From: Singulisphaera sp. GP187
GTDB lineage: Bacteria; Planctomycetota; Planctomycetia; Gemmatales; Gemmataceae
Direction of reading: 5' to 3'
Assembly: GCA_945861245.1 (NCBI GenBank)
Contig: CAMAUE010000032.1
Coordinates: 1-42,295 of the forward strand
Length of the DNA stretch: 42,295 nt
Part shown: piece after piece, positions 34,790-42,295 of the stretch
Layout of the letters: every line of letters begins with the position of its first letter
How positions within the stretch are numbered: the first letter of the stretch is position 1
Position numbers and translations under genes: made by a program
The notes under the pieces: generated by a model
The model's input: the letters and a program-made list of their open reading frames with translations, nothing else
Told to the model about the DNA's origin: nothing
The model's database searches: none

Positions 34790-36121
34790 ATGGCACGAAT
34801 GACGCAAGCTATTTTCTTGATCCTATGCCTCGTTGGTCTTGCCCGCGCCGACAACTGGGATCGCTTCCGTGGCCCCAACGGCTCCGGGACTGTCGATGAC
34901 AAGAACGTCCCGCTGAAGTTCGGCCCCAACGAGAACGTCCTTTGGAAAGTCGCACTGCCGGGCGTCGGTAACTCCAGCCCTATAATCTGGGGCAAGCACC
35001 TTTTCGTACACTTGGCCAGCACCGACGGCAAACTGCGGAGCCTCCTCTGCATCGATACGTCAGACGGCAAGACCCGCTGGCAGCGGAGCGTCCCCGGCAT
35101 GCCGGCAAAGATTCGCAGCGATAGTTCCGTTGCCTCGTCCACGCCGACGACGGACGGGCAGGCTGTTTACGTCTCGTTCTGGGACGGCAAGGACATCTTG
35201 CTTGCCGCCTACGATTTCCAGGGAGAAAAACTCTGGACCAAGGAGTTGGGCCTGTTCAACAGTCAGCACGGCGCGGGGGCGTCGCCGATCCTCTATCAAG
35301 ACAAGCTCATCCTCGCCAATGACATGGACAAGGATGACTTCACCACCAAAGTTCCGAACGTTCGGCCATCGATGTTGATGGCGCTCGACAAGCGGACCGG
35401 CCGGCTGTTGTGGGAAACTGCCCGCGTGGCCGAGCGCGCCTGCTACTCCGCGCCATTCTTGCTGCAGAGGCCCGGTCAAAAGAAGCCGGACCTGATCGTC
35501 ACCAGCACCACGGCGGTCAGCGGTTACAATGTTGAGACGGGCGTGAAGCTCTGGGAAGCCAAGGGCTGGCAGGAGCATGCCGTCAAGGCGCCGATGCGCA
35601 CCGTCGCGTCGCCTGCGCTGGTTGGTGACATCTTGTGCGTGTGCAGCGGCGGCGACGCCGGCAAGTTCGCCGTCGGCCTCACCCTGCCTGGCACCGGCAG
35701 CACCGACGCCCCGCAACGCCTCTGGGAGAACCGCAAGGATTTCCCGTATGTCGCCAGCCCCGTGGCACGCGGCGAGCATGTTTACTTCGTCAACGACACA
35801 GGCTTCGCCGGCTGCTACCACGCCCGCACCGGTAAGCGAGTATGGTTCGAGCGGATCAGCGACATCGGCTTCAACGCCTCGCCGTTGGTGATCGATGGCA
35901 AAGTATATGCCGCCAATGTCGCGGGTGACGTGTACGTGTTTGCCGCCGAGCCGACGTATCGGCTGCTTGCCCGCAATCCGTTGGGCGAGACGGTCCGCGC
36001 CACCGCCGCAGTTGCCGACGGGCGGCTGTATGTACGCGGCAACACGCATTTGTTTTGCGTGGGCAAGGGGGGGGAAAGAATAGAGGTGCCTGGTGTTTCG
36101 ATTTGGTTTTTCGAGAAATAG
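34790..36121 (+). CDS. PQQ-like beta-propeller exoprotein
   Basis: 443 residues. ATG at 34790 or 34799; the frame is open to a TTG at 34754. The signal peptide ends LVGLARA. After DNWDRFRGPNGSG, a stretch common in planctomycete quinoprotein-like proteins, come propeller repeats with the WxxxLPGxGxSSP pattern and repeated D/G-x-K-x-x-W blades (DGKTRWQRSVPG, GEKLWTKELG, TGRLLWETAR, GVKLWEAKG, TGKRVWFERIS). There are about seven blades. It shows no alcohol dehydrogenase active-site set, so it is more likely structural or binding (BamB-like) than an enzyme. It is monocistronic and convergent with the next gene, with only 11 bases between stops. Confidence 0.9.
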   Translation: MARMTQAIFLILCLVGLARADNWDRFRGPNGSGTVDDKNVPLKFGPNENVLWKVALPGVGNSSPIIWGKHLFVHLASTDGKLRSLLCIDTSDGKTRWQRSVPGMPAKIRSDSSVASSTPTTDGQAVYVSFWDGKDILLAAYDFQGEKLWTKELGLFNSQHGAGASPILYQDKLILANDMDKDDFTTKVPNVRPSMLMALDKRTGRLLWETARVAERACYSAPFLLQRPGQKKPDLIVTSTTAVSGYNVETGVKLWEAKGWQEHAVKAPMRTVASPALVGDILCVCSGGDAGKFAVGLTLPGTGSTDAPQRLWENRKDFPYVASPVARGEHVYFVNDTGFAGCYHARTGKRVWFERISDIGFNASPLVIDGKVYAANVAGDVYVFAAEPTYRLLARNPLGETVRATAAVADGRLYVRGNTHLFCVGKGGERIEVPGVSIWFFEK

Positions 36122-36132
36122 ATCAGGGCCAT

Positions 36133-36606
36133 TCAGCATTTCTTCCTGGAACGCGGACGGCAGCGAGGCTGATTGGCATTCGCCCGCCGCCCCAAGAGCA
36201 TTGGCGACGGTGCAGCAGTCTTGGCGAGACTGAGGATTTTTCGTATTTCATCGGATTTGTCGGATTCGACAACTAGGCGTCGCGGCGCATTCTCTGCGAA
36301 CAACCGTTTTGCTAACTTCGGCGCCTTATCGCTCAGAGGCCGTCCTTTTTCATCTTTCAAATAGAACTGCTCAAACACGAGAATTGGATAGCCACAGGCG
36401 CACTTTCCAACTTCCATTGGATATATGCCAATCCAAGTTATCTTTCGGTCTATTCCTTCTCGAACTGGTTCTGCACCAATCCCACCGATACCGATGACTG
36501 CATCGAAATCCCATGCCCTTACCGATCCCATGCAACAGTTACATCCAAATCGGCCGGAGACATCTGGATCGCCAGTGTGTGTGCGTTTGTAAACGAGTGT
36601 TCGCAT
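36133..36606 (-). CDS. Unknown protein, lower-G+C gene
   Basis: 157 residues from ATG at 36606, with a good GGGAG site. I do not recognise a named family. The N-terminus MRTLVYKRTHTGDPD, the CNCCMG cysteine cluster and FDAVIGIGGIGAEP look conserved-protein-like. A later pair, CACGYP, adds two more cysteines. The C-terminal 25 residues are basic and Arg-rich. The gene is visibly less G+C-rich than its neighbours, which suggests acquisition from elsewhere. Its stop lies 11 bases from the stop of the PQQ-propeller gene, and it is divergent from the metallo-beta-lactamase gene. Confidence 0.75.
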   Translation of the reverse strand: MRTLVYKRTHTGDPDVSGRFGCNCCMGSVRAWDFDAVIGIGGIGAEPVREGIDRKITWIGIYPMEVGKCACGYPILVFEQFYLKDEKGRPLSDKAPKLAKRLFAENAPRRLVVESDKSDEIRKILSLAKTAAPSPMLLGRRANANQPRCRPRSRKKC

Positions 36607-36657
36607 AAGCGTTTCTCCCTGATTTTAGTGCGTTTCTTCAAACCACAATCGATCGGG

Positions 36658-36685
36658 CTAATAAGCCGCCGGCCAATTGTAACAA
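36658..36685 (-). promoter_or_regulatory. Possible promoter of the lower-G+C gene
   Basis: Minus strand: TTGTTA (36685-36680), a 16-base spacer, TATTAG (36663-36658), about 52 bases before the ATG. Each box matches 4 of 6 consensus bases, so it is only a candidate. Confidence 0.3.
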
Positions 36686-36822
36686 CCTTTTGCAAAATGA
36701 GTACAGCACGAACCCTCGCCATCCTCGCAATTCCGAACCCTATACGTTTTGACTGGCAATCGCTCCCTGATCTGTTAGCTTATTCCACAAGCAATTCACC
36801 ACTAAAACCGGAGACCCTTCCC

Positions 36823-37659
36823 ATGCTTCACTCTATCCTATCGCTCGCCATGGTCGCCGTCGGGCAAGGCCCAGCCGATTGGCATGAGCCGTTCCCGGCA
36901 CACAAAGTCGTCGGCAATGTCTACTACGTCGGCTCCAAGGATTTGGCCACCTATCTCATCACTACTCCCGACGGGCATATTCTCATCAACAGCAGCTTTG
37001 ACCGCACGGTTCCCTTGATTCAAAAATCGGTCGAGTCGCTCGGCTTCAAGATGACCGATGTCAAGATTCTGCTCGCGAGTCATGCCCATTCGGACCACGT
37101 TGCGGGACACGCGCTTCTGCAACAAGTGACCGGCGCCAAGGTTTTTGTCATGCGCGGCGACGACCAGGTCATCGCTTCGGGCGGTAAGGGCCAATACTTC
37201 TACCCGAAGGACCGCTGGTCTCCGTGCAAGGTAGACCGCGTGCTCGAGGATAAGGACGAAGTCAAACTCGGCGGCGTCACGCTAGTCGCTCGTCGGACGC
37301 CCGGCCATACGCGCGGCTGCACCACATGGGCCTGGAGCGTCGCGGACGGCGGCAAGAAATACGACGTCGTGGTCATCGGCAGCCCGAACGTCAATCCGGG
37401 GTATCAGCTCGTCAACAACAAGGAATATCCCGAAATCGCCGACGATTTTGCCAAGACCTTCGCGATTCTCAAGAGCTTGCCCTGCGATGTGTTTCTCGGC
37501 GCGCATGGCGGTTATTACGGCATGGTCGAACGGCACGCCCTTCTCAAGAACGGCAAGGCAAACCCCTTCGTAAATCCCGAAGGCTACAGGGAGTACGTCG
37601 CGCTCAAAGAGCGTGCCTTCCGCAAAAACCTGGCCACGCAGCAGGATAAAGCAAAATAG
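36823..37659 (+). CDS. Subclass B3-type metallo-beta-lactamase fold hydrolase
   Basis: 278 residues from ATG at 36823, which follows GGAGA by eight bases; the upstream frame (from 36577) has no family match. A short hydrophobic N-terminus (MLHSILSLAMVAVGQG) suggests export. Zinc ligands of the B3 pattern: H87, H89, D91 and H92 in SHAHSDHVAGH, H162 in TPGHTRGCTTW, and H228 in LGAHGGYYG. NVNPGYQLVNN also matches B3 relatives. B3 enzymes hydrolyse beta-lactams; other members of the fold cleave different esters or lactones. The sequence fits a B3 lactamase closely, but activity is not shown. No regulator of the AmpR kind is adjacent. Confidence 0.88.
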   Translation: MLHSILSLAMVAVGQGPADWHEPFPAHKVVGNVYYVGSKDLATYLITTPDGHILINSSFDRTVPLIQKSVESLGFKMTDVKILLASHAHSDHVAGHALLQQVTGAKVFVMRGDDQVIASGGKGQYFYPKDRWSPCKVDRVLEDKDEVKLGGVTLVARRTPGHTRGCTTWAWSVADGGKKYDVVVIGSPNVNPGYQLVNNKEYPEIADDFAKTFAILKSLPCDVFLGAHGGYYGMVERHALLKNGKANPFVNPEGYREYVALKERAFRKNLATQQDKAK

Positions 37660-37783
37660 GGAAAAAGCCGAGCGAGGCACGCCTCCCGCCGTCTCGGCAG
37701 TCAGCGATCGGCCACGCAAAGACATCGCCGCCCAGGAGGTCGCCGATCGATCGGTATTGGCGTTTTCCGAGCGACGCACTGTT

Positions 37784-38227
37784 TCATCCACCCGATTCTT
37801 TCGCACTTGCCGCGGCATCCAGATACGCCTGCAGCAGCATCTGGGCGGCCACGCGGTCGCGCCGTGCCTGGCGCTTCTTCTTGGTCAAACCCGCGTCTAA
37901 TAAGGCCGACTCGGCGGCGGCAGTCGTGAAACGTTCATCGTAGTATTCGCAAGGCACGCCGGTCGTCTCCGCCAGCCAGGCGCCGAAGGTACGGACGATC
38001 TTGGCCTGCTCGCCTTCGTAGCCGTTCTCGCGCGTCGGCAACCCGATGACGATAGACGCGATCTCCTCGTCGGCGACGACCTTTTTGAAAAACGCGGCAT
38101 CCTGTTTCGCATCGCGCCGCTCGTAGGTGGCCAAAGGCGAAGCGATACGCCGATCCGGGTCGCTGATCGCCAAGCCAACACGAACGCTGCCGGGATCGAT
38201 GCCAAGGATGCGTGTGAAAGAAGTCAT
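37784..38227 (-). CDS. ruvX: Putative pre-16S rRNA nuclease / Holliday junction resolvase RuvX (YqgF)
   Basis: 147 residues from ATG at 38227 (MTSFTRILGIDPGSVRVGLA); the longer frame runs into repeat sequence. RNase H-like fold with the first catalytic Asp in GIDPG, Glu in YDERFT, and the final Asp in ARRDRVAAQMLLQAYL. E. coli YqgF processes the 5' end of 16S rRNA; a resolvase role is also ascribed to the family. It is a single gene here, with repeats directly upstream. Confidence 0.92.
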   Translation of the reverse strand: MTSFTRILGIDPGSVRVGLAISDPDRRIASPLATYERRDAKQDAAFFKKVVADEEIASIVIGLPTRENGYEGEQAKIVRTFGAWLAETTGVPCEYYDERFTTAAAESALLDAGLTKKKRQARRDRVAAQMLLQAYLDAAASAKESGG

Positions 38228-38316
38228 GGCGATCACCCAGGGAGGACAACACGAAACACAATGGCGGATGGGAACCCAAGCCCACGGACAATACACACGA
38301 AACCCTTGGGATCCCA

Positions 38317-38338
38317 GGGGTTCGGGGTGCCTCACCCC
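38317..38338. repeat. 22-base GGGGTTCGGGG repeat, copy 1
   Basis: GGGGTTCGGGGTGCCTCACC with CC following; the inner GGGG...CCCC can pair. A near-identical direct copy is at 38552-38573. The two flank the G element. Confidence 0.8.
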
Positions 38339-38381
38339 ATTGGCACCAACTTAAGGAACGCGCATTGAAGAAACACAATTG

Positions 38382-38508
38382 AACCACAGAGGCACAGAGG
38401 ACACAGAGAAAATACGAAGAATGGGAGACGAAGAAGGCACGCAGAATCGTGAGAATTCCACGTTTCTATTCCGCGCATTTTCTCTGTGCCCTCTGTGCCT
38501 CTGTGGTT
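38382..38508. repeat. G element copy 2
   Basis: Thirty-two-base arms (38382-38413 and 38477-38508) with one mismatch, starting AACCACAGAGGCACAGAGG. The 63-base centre shows no ORF. It lies between ruvX and the guanylyltransferase gene, reading minus. Confidence 0.9.
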
Positions 38509-38551
38509 AGTCTGCGTTTTTCTGACACTGTTTCCTGAAATTGGCGACTAA

Positions 38552-38573
38552 GGGGTTCGGGGCACCTCGCCCC
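38552..38573. repeat. 22-base GGGGTTCGGGG repeat, copy 2
   Basis: GGGGTTCGGGGCACCTCGCC with CC following; it differs from copy 1 at three positions. It is 8 bases from the guanylyltransferase stop, in the same orientation as copy 1. Confidence 0.8.
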
Positions 38574-38581
38574 TGGGCTTA

Positions 38582-39667
38582 CTATAGATACTCATCCAAC
38601 CCGCGTTGATTGAGGCGGTCGACAATTTTCTTGATGTCGCCTTCGCGATCGCGATGCGCTACTAATATGGCGTCGCCGTCTTGAATGATGATGAGGTCGG
38701 TAACGCCAAGGGTCGCAATGAGGCGCTTGCCGTCGCCTTCTTCGAAAATAATGCAGTTGTGCGTGTCGATGCCGAGGTGGTTGGCGAGCACGGTGTTATG
38801 GGCGGCGTCCTGCGGCTGCCGACGTTCGAGGGCCAGCCAACTGCCGACGTCGTCCCATTGAAACGGGGCCTGGACCATCAGCACCTCGGGCGCCTTCTCC
38901 ATGACAGCGTAGTCGATGCTGACCTTCGTCAAGGCTGCGTATTCCTTTGCCAACACCTCATCGCGTGCCGATGTATCCCACGCCTTGGCGATGCGGGTGA
39001 CGGCGTCGGCGAGGGCGGGCTGATTCGCTCGCAAGAGCGCAAGGATCGTCGCCGCACGCCAGGCAAAAATGCCGCTGTTCCAGTAATGTCGGCCCGAAAC
39101 CAGGAACTGCTCGGCGAGATCGATGTGCGGCTTCTCGCGAAATGAACCGACACGGAACGTCGGCACGCCCTGGCGTTTCGCCAATTCCACGCCGCGCTCG
39201 ATATACCCGTACCCCGTGGCGGCGAACGTTGGTTGAATGCCAAACGTGACCAAGGCATCGGGATGTTCGCTCACCATCAATTCAGCGACCTGGGCGGCCC
39301 GGCGAAATTCCTGGGCCGGTTCGATGACATGATCGGCAGGCATGACGAGCATGACGGCATCGGGATCGTCACGCAGGCACAGAGCGGCGCCAAGCCCGAC
39401 GCACGCCGCTGTATCACGCCCGCACGGTTCGCCGACGACACGATCGGCACGCAGCGATGGCAGTTGACGGGCAGTCTCGGCAACATAGTCGGCGCCGGTG
39501 ATGACCCACGTCCGTTCGGGCGGCGTGAGCGCTTCGATGCGCTCGAGCGTTTGCTGGATCAGCGTCGCATCGCCGGCCAACTTCAGGAACTGCTTCGGCT
39601 TCGCTCGTCGGCTGCGAGGCCAAAACCGCGTCCCGCCGCCGCCGGCCATGATGACTGCGTGCAACAT
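38582..39667 (-). CDS. manC: Mannose-1-phosphate guanylyltransferase
   Basis: 361 residues from ATG at 39667 with GGAG upstream. It makes GDP-mannose from mannose-1-phosphate and GTP for polysaccharides and glycans. The nucleotide-binding signature MAGGGGTRFWPRSRRAKPKQ is at the start (followed by FL); VMPADHVIE, FREKPH and NSGIFAWR are family features. The size equals the single-domain type without the isomerase part seen in bifunctional AlgA/ManC. No linked glycan cluster is in view. Confidence 0.93.
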   Translation of the reverse strand: MLHAVIMAGGGGTRFWPRSRRAKPKQFLKLAGDATLIQQTLERIEALTPPERTWVITGADYVAETARQLPSLRADRVVGEPCGRDTAACVGLGAALCLRDDPDAVMLVMPADHVIEPAQEFRRAAQVAELMVSEHPDALVTFGIQPTFAATGYGYIERGVELAKRQGVPTFRVGSFREKPHIDLAEQFLVSGRHYWNSGIFAWRAATILALLRANQPALADAVTRIAKAWDTSARDEVLAKEYAALTKVSIDYAVMEKAPEVLMVQAPFQWDDVGSWLALERRQPQDAAHNTVLANHLGIDTHNCIIFEEGDGKRLIATLGVTDLIIIQDGDAILVAHRDREGDIKKIVDRLNQRGLDEYL

Positions 39668-39742
39668 TGGAATCTCCAGCAAATTCCTAGCCAGGGCGAC
39701 ATCCACGCCTAAAGCCAACACCATTTAATCGAAAATACATTC

Positions 39743-39858
39743 AACCACAGATAACACCGATGAGCACGGATAAGTATCAGCACCCATGCGTCGTTTTTTC
39801 CTGCAGGCTCGTTTCCAGCAATTGTATGATCCGTGTTGATTCGTGTTATTGATGGTTT
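39743..39858. repeat. G-related repeat
   Basis: The left arm starts AACCACAGATAACACCGATG. The right arm ends in TGTTATTGATGGTTT and pairs with it imperfectly. It is built like the G elements but with a different word. It lies in the 417-base gap before the second DUF1501 gene; the rest of that gap (39859-40084) shows no gene. Confidence 0.6.
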
Positions 39859-40084
39859 CATTGAAGCTGATTGAAGCGTGCCCGGTTGGGATTATCGCAT
39901 GGTCCGAGCCTGCGCGCCAGCGAAGGGCCAAGCGGCTTCCTTCGCTCGCATGCAGGCTCAGATCAGGACCATCGCGTCGAGATTGGCGGTTGATGCAGCC
40001 ATCCGCTATTCCCTTCTTTACATCCGTCTGGTTTAATAGCATGAACAGTGACCTTCCACTCTCCCGACGCTTGAGGAGTTTCAC

Positions 40085-41443
40085 GTGCCTTCCCAACATC
40101 GCATTGGCGTTAATCGCCGTGAGTTCTTGCAAGTCGGTTACTCCGGGCTGCTCGGCGTCGGATTGTCGTCGCTCCTCACCAAACGGGCGCAAGCGAACGA
40201 GACACGCACGCCGAAATCGGTCATCATCGTTTTCCTCACCGGCGCACCGAGCCACCTCGACACGTTTGACATGAAGCCCGATGCCCCCGCAGAGATTCGC
40301 GGCGAGTTTCGGCCGACGGCCACGCGCGTGCCGGGACTGCATGTCTGCGAGCATCTGCCGCGCTTGGCGGCGCGGGCCGACAAATACGCCGTCGTGCGGT
40401 CGCTGTCGCATCGCGAGAACAACCACCTGGTGGCGACGCATCATGTCCTGACCGGCCATCAACAACCCGGTGCGTTCTTCGACAAGGTCGCCTCCCGCGA
40501 TGATTGGCCAAGCTACGCCTCCACCGTCGATTACCTGCGGCCACGCAACGACGGCTTGCCGAGCGGCGTCAACCTGCCGACGTTCTTGATGGAAGGCCCG
40601 CTCGTTTGGCCAGGCCAGCATGCGGGATTCCTCGGCCCGCGCCACGATCCCTGGCAGATCACCCGCGATCCGAATCGGCCCGACTTCGGCCTGGACAGTT
40701 TGCGTCCCGCGGAAGGGATCGATGCCAGCCGACTCGACAATCGCCGGGCCTTGCTCGCCGAGGTCGATGCCCAGCAACGCCAGCTGGCACGCTCGGCGGA
40801 AGGCCGACGCCTGAGCGATCAGCAGCAGGCGGCGTTCTCGATTCTCGCCTCCGGCCGGGTCGCTCGCGCCTTCGCCATCGATCACGAGCCGACGGCGGTG
40901 CGCGACCGCTATGGCCGACATGCCTTCGGACAATCGCTGCTGATGGCGCGTCGGTTGGTGCAGGTGGGCGTGCCTGTCGTGCAGGCGAACATGGGCATCG
41001 TGCAGAATTGGGATTCACATGCCGACAACTTCGGCCGACTCAAGAACACACTGCTGCCGCCGCTCGATCAAGGCGTCTCAGCATTGCTCGACGACCTGGA
41101 GGCGACGGGCCTCTTGGATGACACGCTGGTGATGATGCTCGGCGAGTTCGGCCGCACGCCCAGGATCTTCGCGGTGGGCAACGGCGCGATCCCCGGCCGC
41201 GACCACTGGGCACCCTGCTTCTTCGGCGTCTTTGCCGGTGCCGGCGTCCGCGGCGGCCAGCTAATCGGCCAATCCGACCGCATCGGCGCGTACCCGTCCA
41301 CCAATCCCTACTCGCCCAACGACATCGGCGCCACCGTCTACCACACCCTCGGCATCAACCCCGGCATCGAAGTCCGCGACCGCCAAAACCGGCCCGTCAA
41401 CCTGAACCACGGCGAAGTGATACGGGCGCTATTTGGGGCGTGA
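40085..41443 (+). CDS. DUF1501 domain-containing protein (second copy)
   Basis: 452 residues from GTG at 40085, with GAGGAG six bases upstream. Tat-type signal: VNRREFLQVGYSGLLGVGL. Core features: SVIIVFLTGAPSHLDTFD, QNWDSHADNFGR, MMLGEFGRTPRI and GRDHWAPCFFG. It is about 35-40% identical by eye to the product of 20796-22061 only in these blocks. Unlike that gene it has no DUF1549 partner upstream; only a G-related repeat is there. The next gene downstream is the truncated hsdM. Confidence 0.93.
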   Translation: MPSQHRIGVNRREFLQVGYSGLLGVGLSSLLTKRAQANETRTPKSVIIVFLTGAPSHLDTFDMKPDAPAEIRGEFRPTATRVPGLHVCEHLPRLAARADKYAVVRSLSHRENNHLVATHHVLTGHQQPGAFFDKVASRDDWPSYASTVDYLRPRNDGLPSGVNLPTFLMEGPLVWPGQHAGFLGPRHDPWQITRDPNRPDFGLDSLRPAEGIDASRLDNRRALLAEVDAQQRQLARSAEGRRLSDQQQAAFSILASGRVARAFAIDHEPTAVRDRYGRHAFGQSLLMARRLVQVGVPVVQANMGIVQNWDSHADNFGRLKNTLLPPLDQGVSALLDDLEATGLLDDTLVMMLGEFGRTPRIFAVGNGAIPGRDHWAPCFFGVFAGAGVRGGQLIGQSDRIGAYPSTNPYSPNDIGATVYHTLGINPGIEVRDRQNRPVNLNHGEVIRALFGA

Positions 41444-41506
41444 GGCGGGACGAGCAGCTGATTCCGTTTTACGACCCGATGCGCCTATCCCAAGGTTCCA
41501 CGACCC

Positions 41507-42169
41507 ATGTTCGAGCAAGCCTTCAAGAACATCGACGACGTGCTCTGGAAAGAAGCCGGCTGCACCACCGAACTCGACTACACCGAGCAAACGTCTTGGC
41601 TCCTCTTCCTCAAGTACCTCGACGGCCTGGAGCAAGACAAGGCCGACGAAGCCGCCCTCGACGGGAAGAAATACGCCTTCATTCTCGACAAGCCGTATCG
41701 TTGGGAAAGCTGGGCCGCCCCGAAAGACGCCGACAGCAAGATCGACCACAACAAGGCCTTGACTGGCGACGACCTGCGCGACTTCGTCAACTTGAAGCTC
41801 TTCCCCTACTTGCACGGCTTCAAAGCGAAGGCGACCGGGCCGAACACTATCGAATACAAGATCGGCGAGATTTTCGGCGAGATCAAAAACAAGATCCAGA
41901 GCGGTTACAACCTGCGCGAGATCATCGACCACATCGACGAGCTGCGTTTCCGCTCGCAGACCGAGAAGCACGAGCTGAGCCACCTCTACGAAGCCAAGAT
42001 CAAGAACATGGGCAACGCCGGGCGCAACGGCGGCGAGTATTACACGCCGCGCCCGCTCATCCGCGCCATCGTCCAGGTCGTGAAACCTAAGGTCGGCGAG
42101 CGCATTTACGACGGCGCCTGCGGTTCGGCGGGCTTCTTGTGCGAATCCAGCGATTCCCGGCCCCTTTAA
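41507..42169 (+). CDS. hsdM: Type I restriction-modification methyltransferase subunit HsdM, truncated
   Basis: 220 residues; family members have about 480-520. The HsdM N-terminal helical domain (1-140) and the start of the N6-adenine methylase domain are intact: EYYTPRPLIRAIVQ, then the SAM motif DGACGSAGFL. After CES the reading changes to SDSRPL and a stop. Motif IV (NPPF/Y) and the rest are lost, so this product could not methylate DNA. The DNA just after the break looks like an insertion-sequence end. The gene would normally be followed by hsdS and hsdR, which may lie beyond the window. Confidence 0.88.
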   Translation: MFEQAFKNIDDVLWKEAGCTTELDYTEQTSWLLFLKYLDGLEQDKADEAALDGKKYAFILDKPYRWESWAAPKDADSKIDHNKALTGDDLRDFVNLKLFPYLHGFKAKATGPNTIEYKIGEIFGEIKNKIQSGYNLREIIDHIDELRFRSQTEKHELSHLYEAKIKNMGNAGRNGGEYYTPRPLIRAIVQVVKPKVGERIYDGACGSAGFLCESSDSRPL

Positions 42170-42295
42170 AAACGCTGGGAATTTGAAGCAGCTGTTCGTA
42201 AACTTTGGGAAGAGACATTCTCCCTATCTTGCCCATTTTGCGAACGGATTCGCCGATGAACCCGCACTCCCCGCGACAGCATCTTTGCGCCGATG
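42147..42295. mobile_element. Probable left end of an insertion sequence in hsdM
   Basis: The sequence stops matching HsdM near 42147-42152. Just inside the break is a hairpin ATTCCCGGC / GCTGGGAAT (42153-42161, 42174-42182), one mismatch. Then comes a stretch without HsdM-like coding and a new ATG-led frame at 42256. The other end and any target duplication are outside the window, so the family is unknown. Confidence 0.45.
42256..42295 (+). CDS. Possible transposase N-terminus (3'-partial)
   Basis: A frame starting MNPHSPRQHLCAD runs off the window edge. It lies about 105 bases inside the presumed insertion-sequence end, as transposase genes often do. Thirteen residues are not enough to name a family. 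Confidence 0.25.
   Translation, partial: MNPHSPRQHLCAD

Noticed and set aside
36749..36777. TTGACT-17-CTGTTA possible promoter of the metallo-beta-lactamase gene
   Set aside because: The -10 box matches too poorly to report as a feature.
39725..40933. 402-residue open frame on the minus strand
   Set aside because: Antisense to the second DUF1501 gene and the repeat before it; no family motif.
1..42295. tRNA, rRNA and CRISPR arrays
   Set aside because: I looked for T-loop words, tandem spacer-like repeats and rRNA blocks in the gaps and saw none; the repeats present are paired arms, not regular arrays.

Overview
The window reads as a piece of a planctomycete chromosome (Planctomycetota, Gemmata/Pirellula-like). 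Evidence: two DUF1501 proteins with Tat-like leaders, a DUF1549/DUF1553 protein with a CxxCH motif, a DUF1559 prepilin-like protein, a PQQ-propeller exoprotein, a DUF3501 protein, high G+C (estimated by eye), and mostly single genes separated by short structured gaps. There are no ribosomal genes or tRNAs, so finer placement is not possible.

Layout. 1-1375: end of moaE and moaA (molybdopterin synthesis). 1668-5683, minus: a large exoprotein and a DUF790/Bax1-like nuclease. 5765-9556, minus: an altronate dehydratase family enzyme and an OmpR-type regulator/kinase pair. 9813-10854, plus: a ComF-like phosphoribosyltransferase and a zinc-ribbon microprotein behind a near-consensus sigma70 promoter. 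10954-20541, minus: a secreted protein overlapping a PPP phosphatase, phosphatidylserine decarboxylase, an S9 peptidase, a sugar isomerase/epimerase, an M48 membrane protease and a double-length ABC-2 permease. 20796-23839, minus: DUF1549-DUF1501 operon with an intrinsic terminator. 24105-28676: a secreted CPPC protein, a CAP-domain protein, a DUF1559 protein and a DUF3501 protein. 28736-33768, minus: NtrC-type regulator, its kinase, and an ABC permease/ATPase pair. 33927-37659: a DUF1653-cupin fusion, a PQQ-propeller protein, a lower-G+C unknown gene and a subclass B3 metallo-beta-lactamase fold enzyme. 37784-39667, minus: RuvX/YqgF and mannose-1-phosphate guanylyltransferase. 40085-end, plus: a second DUF1501 gene and an hsdM cut off after its SAM motif, followed by what looks like the left end of an insertion sequence.

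The most unusual feature is not a protein. Most gaps between separately transcribed genes hold a long inverted repeat, usually a few to a few dozen bases past a stop codon. Fourteen fall into about seven arm-sequence families (called A, B, C, D, E, F and H here). Four families occur more than once in the window. Their arms share a theme (an AGCCG or AGCCA word near the outer end, often a GTAAG-type core inside), and in two cases the repeat supplies the neighbouring stop codon. Only two orthodox hairpin-plus-T-run terminators were found in 42 kb. The palindromes may therefore act as mRNA 3'-end structures or terminators, or may be dispersed miniature elements. A separate dispersed element (G, with an ACCACAGAGGCACAGAG word) occurs twice, plus one relative.

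The genes do not form one pathway. They are housekeeping and envelope/secretion functions with two signalling pairs and one recently damaged restriction-modification gene.
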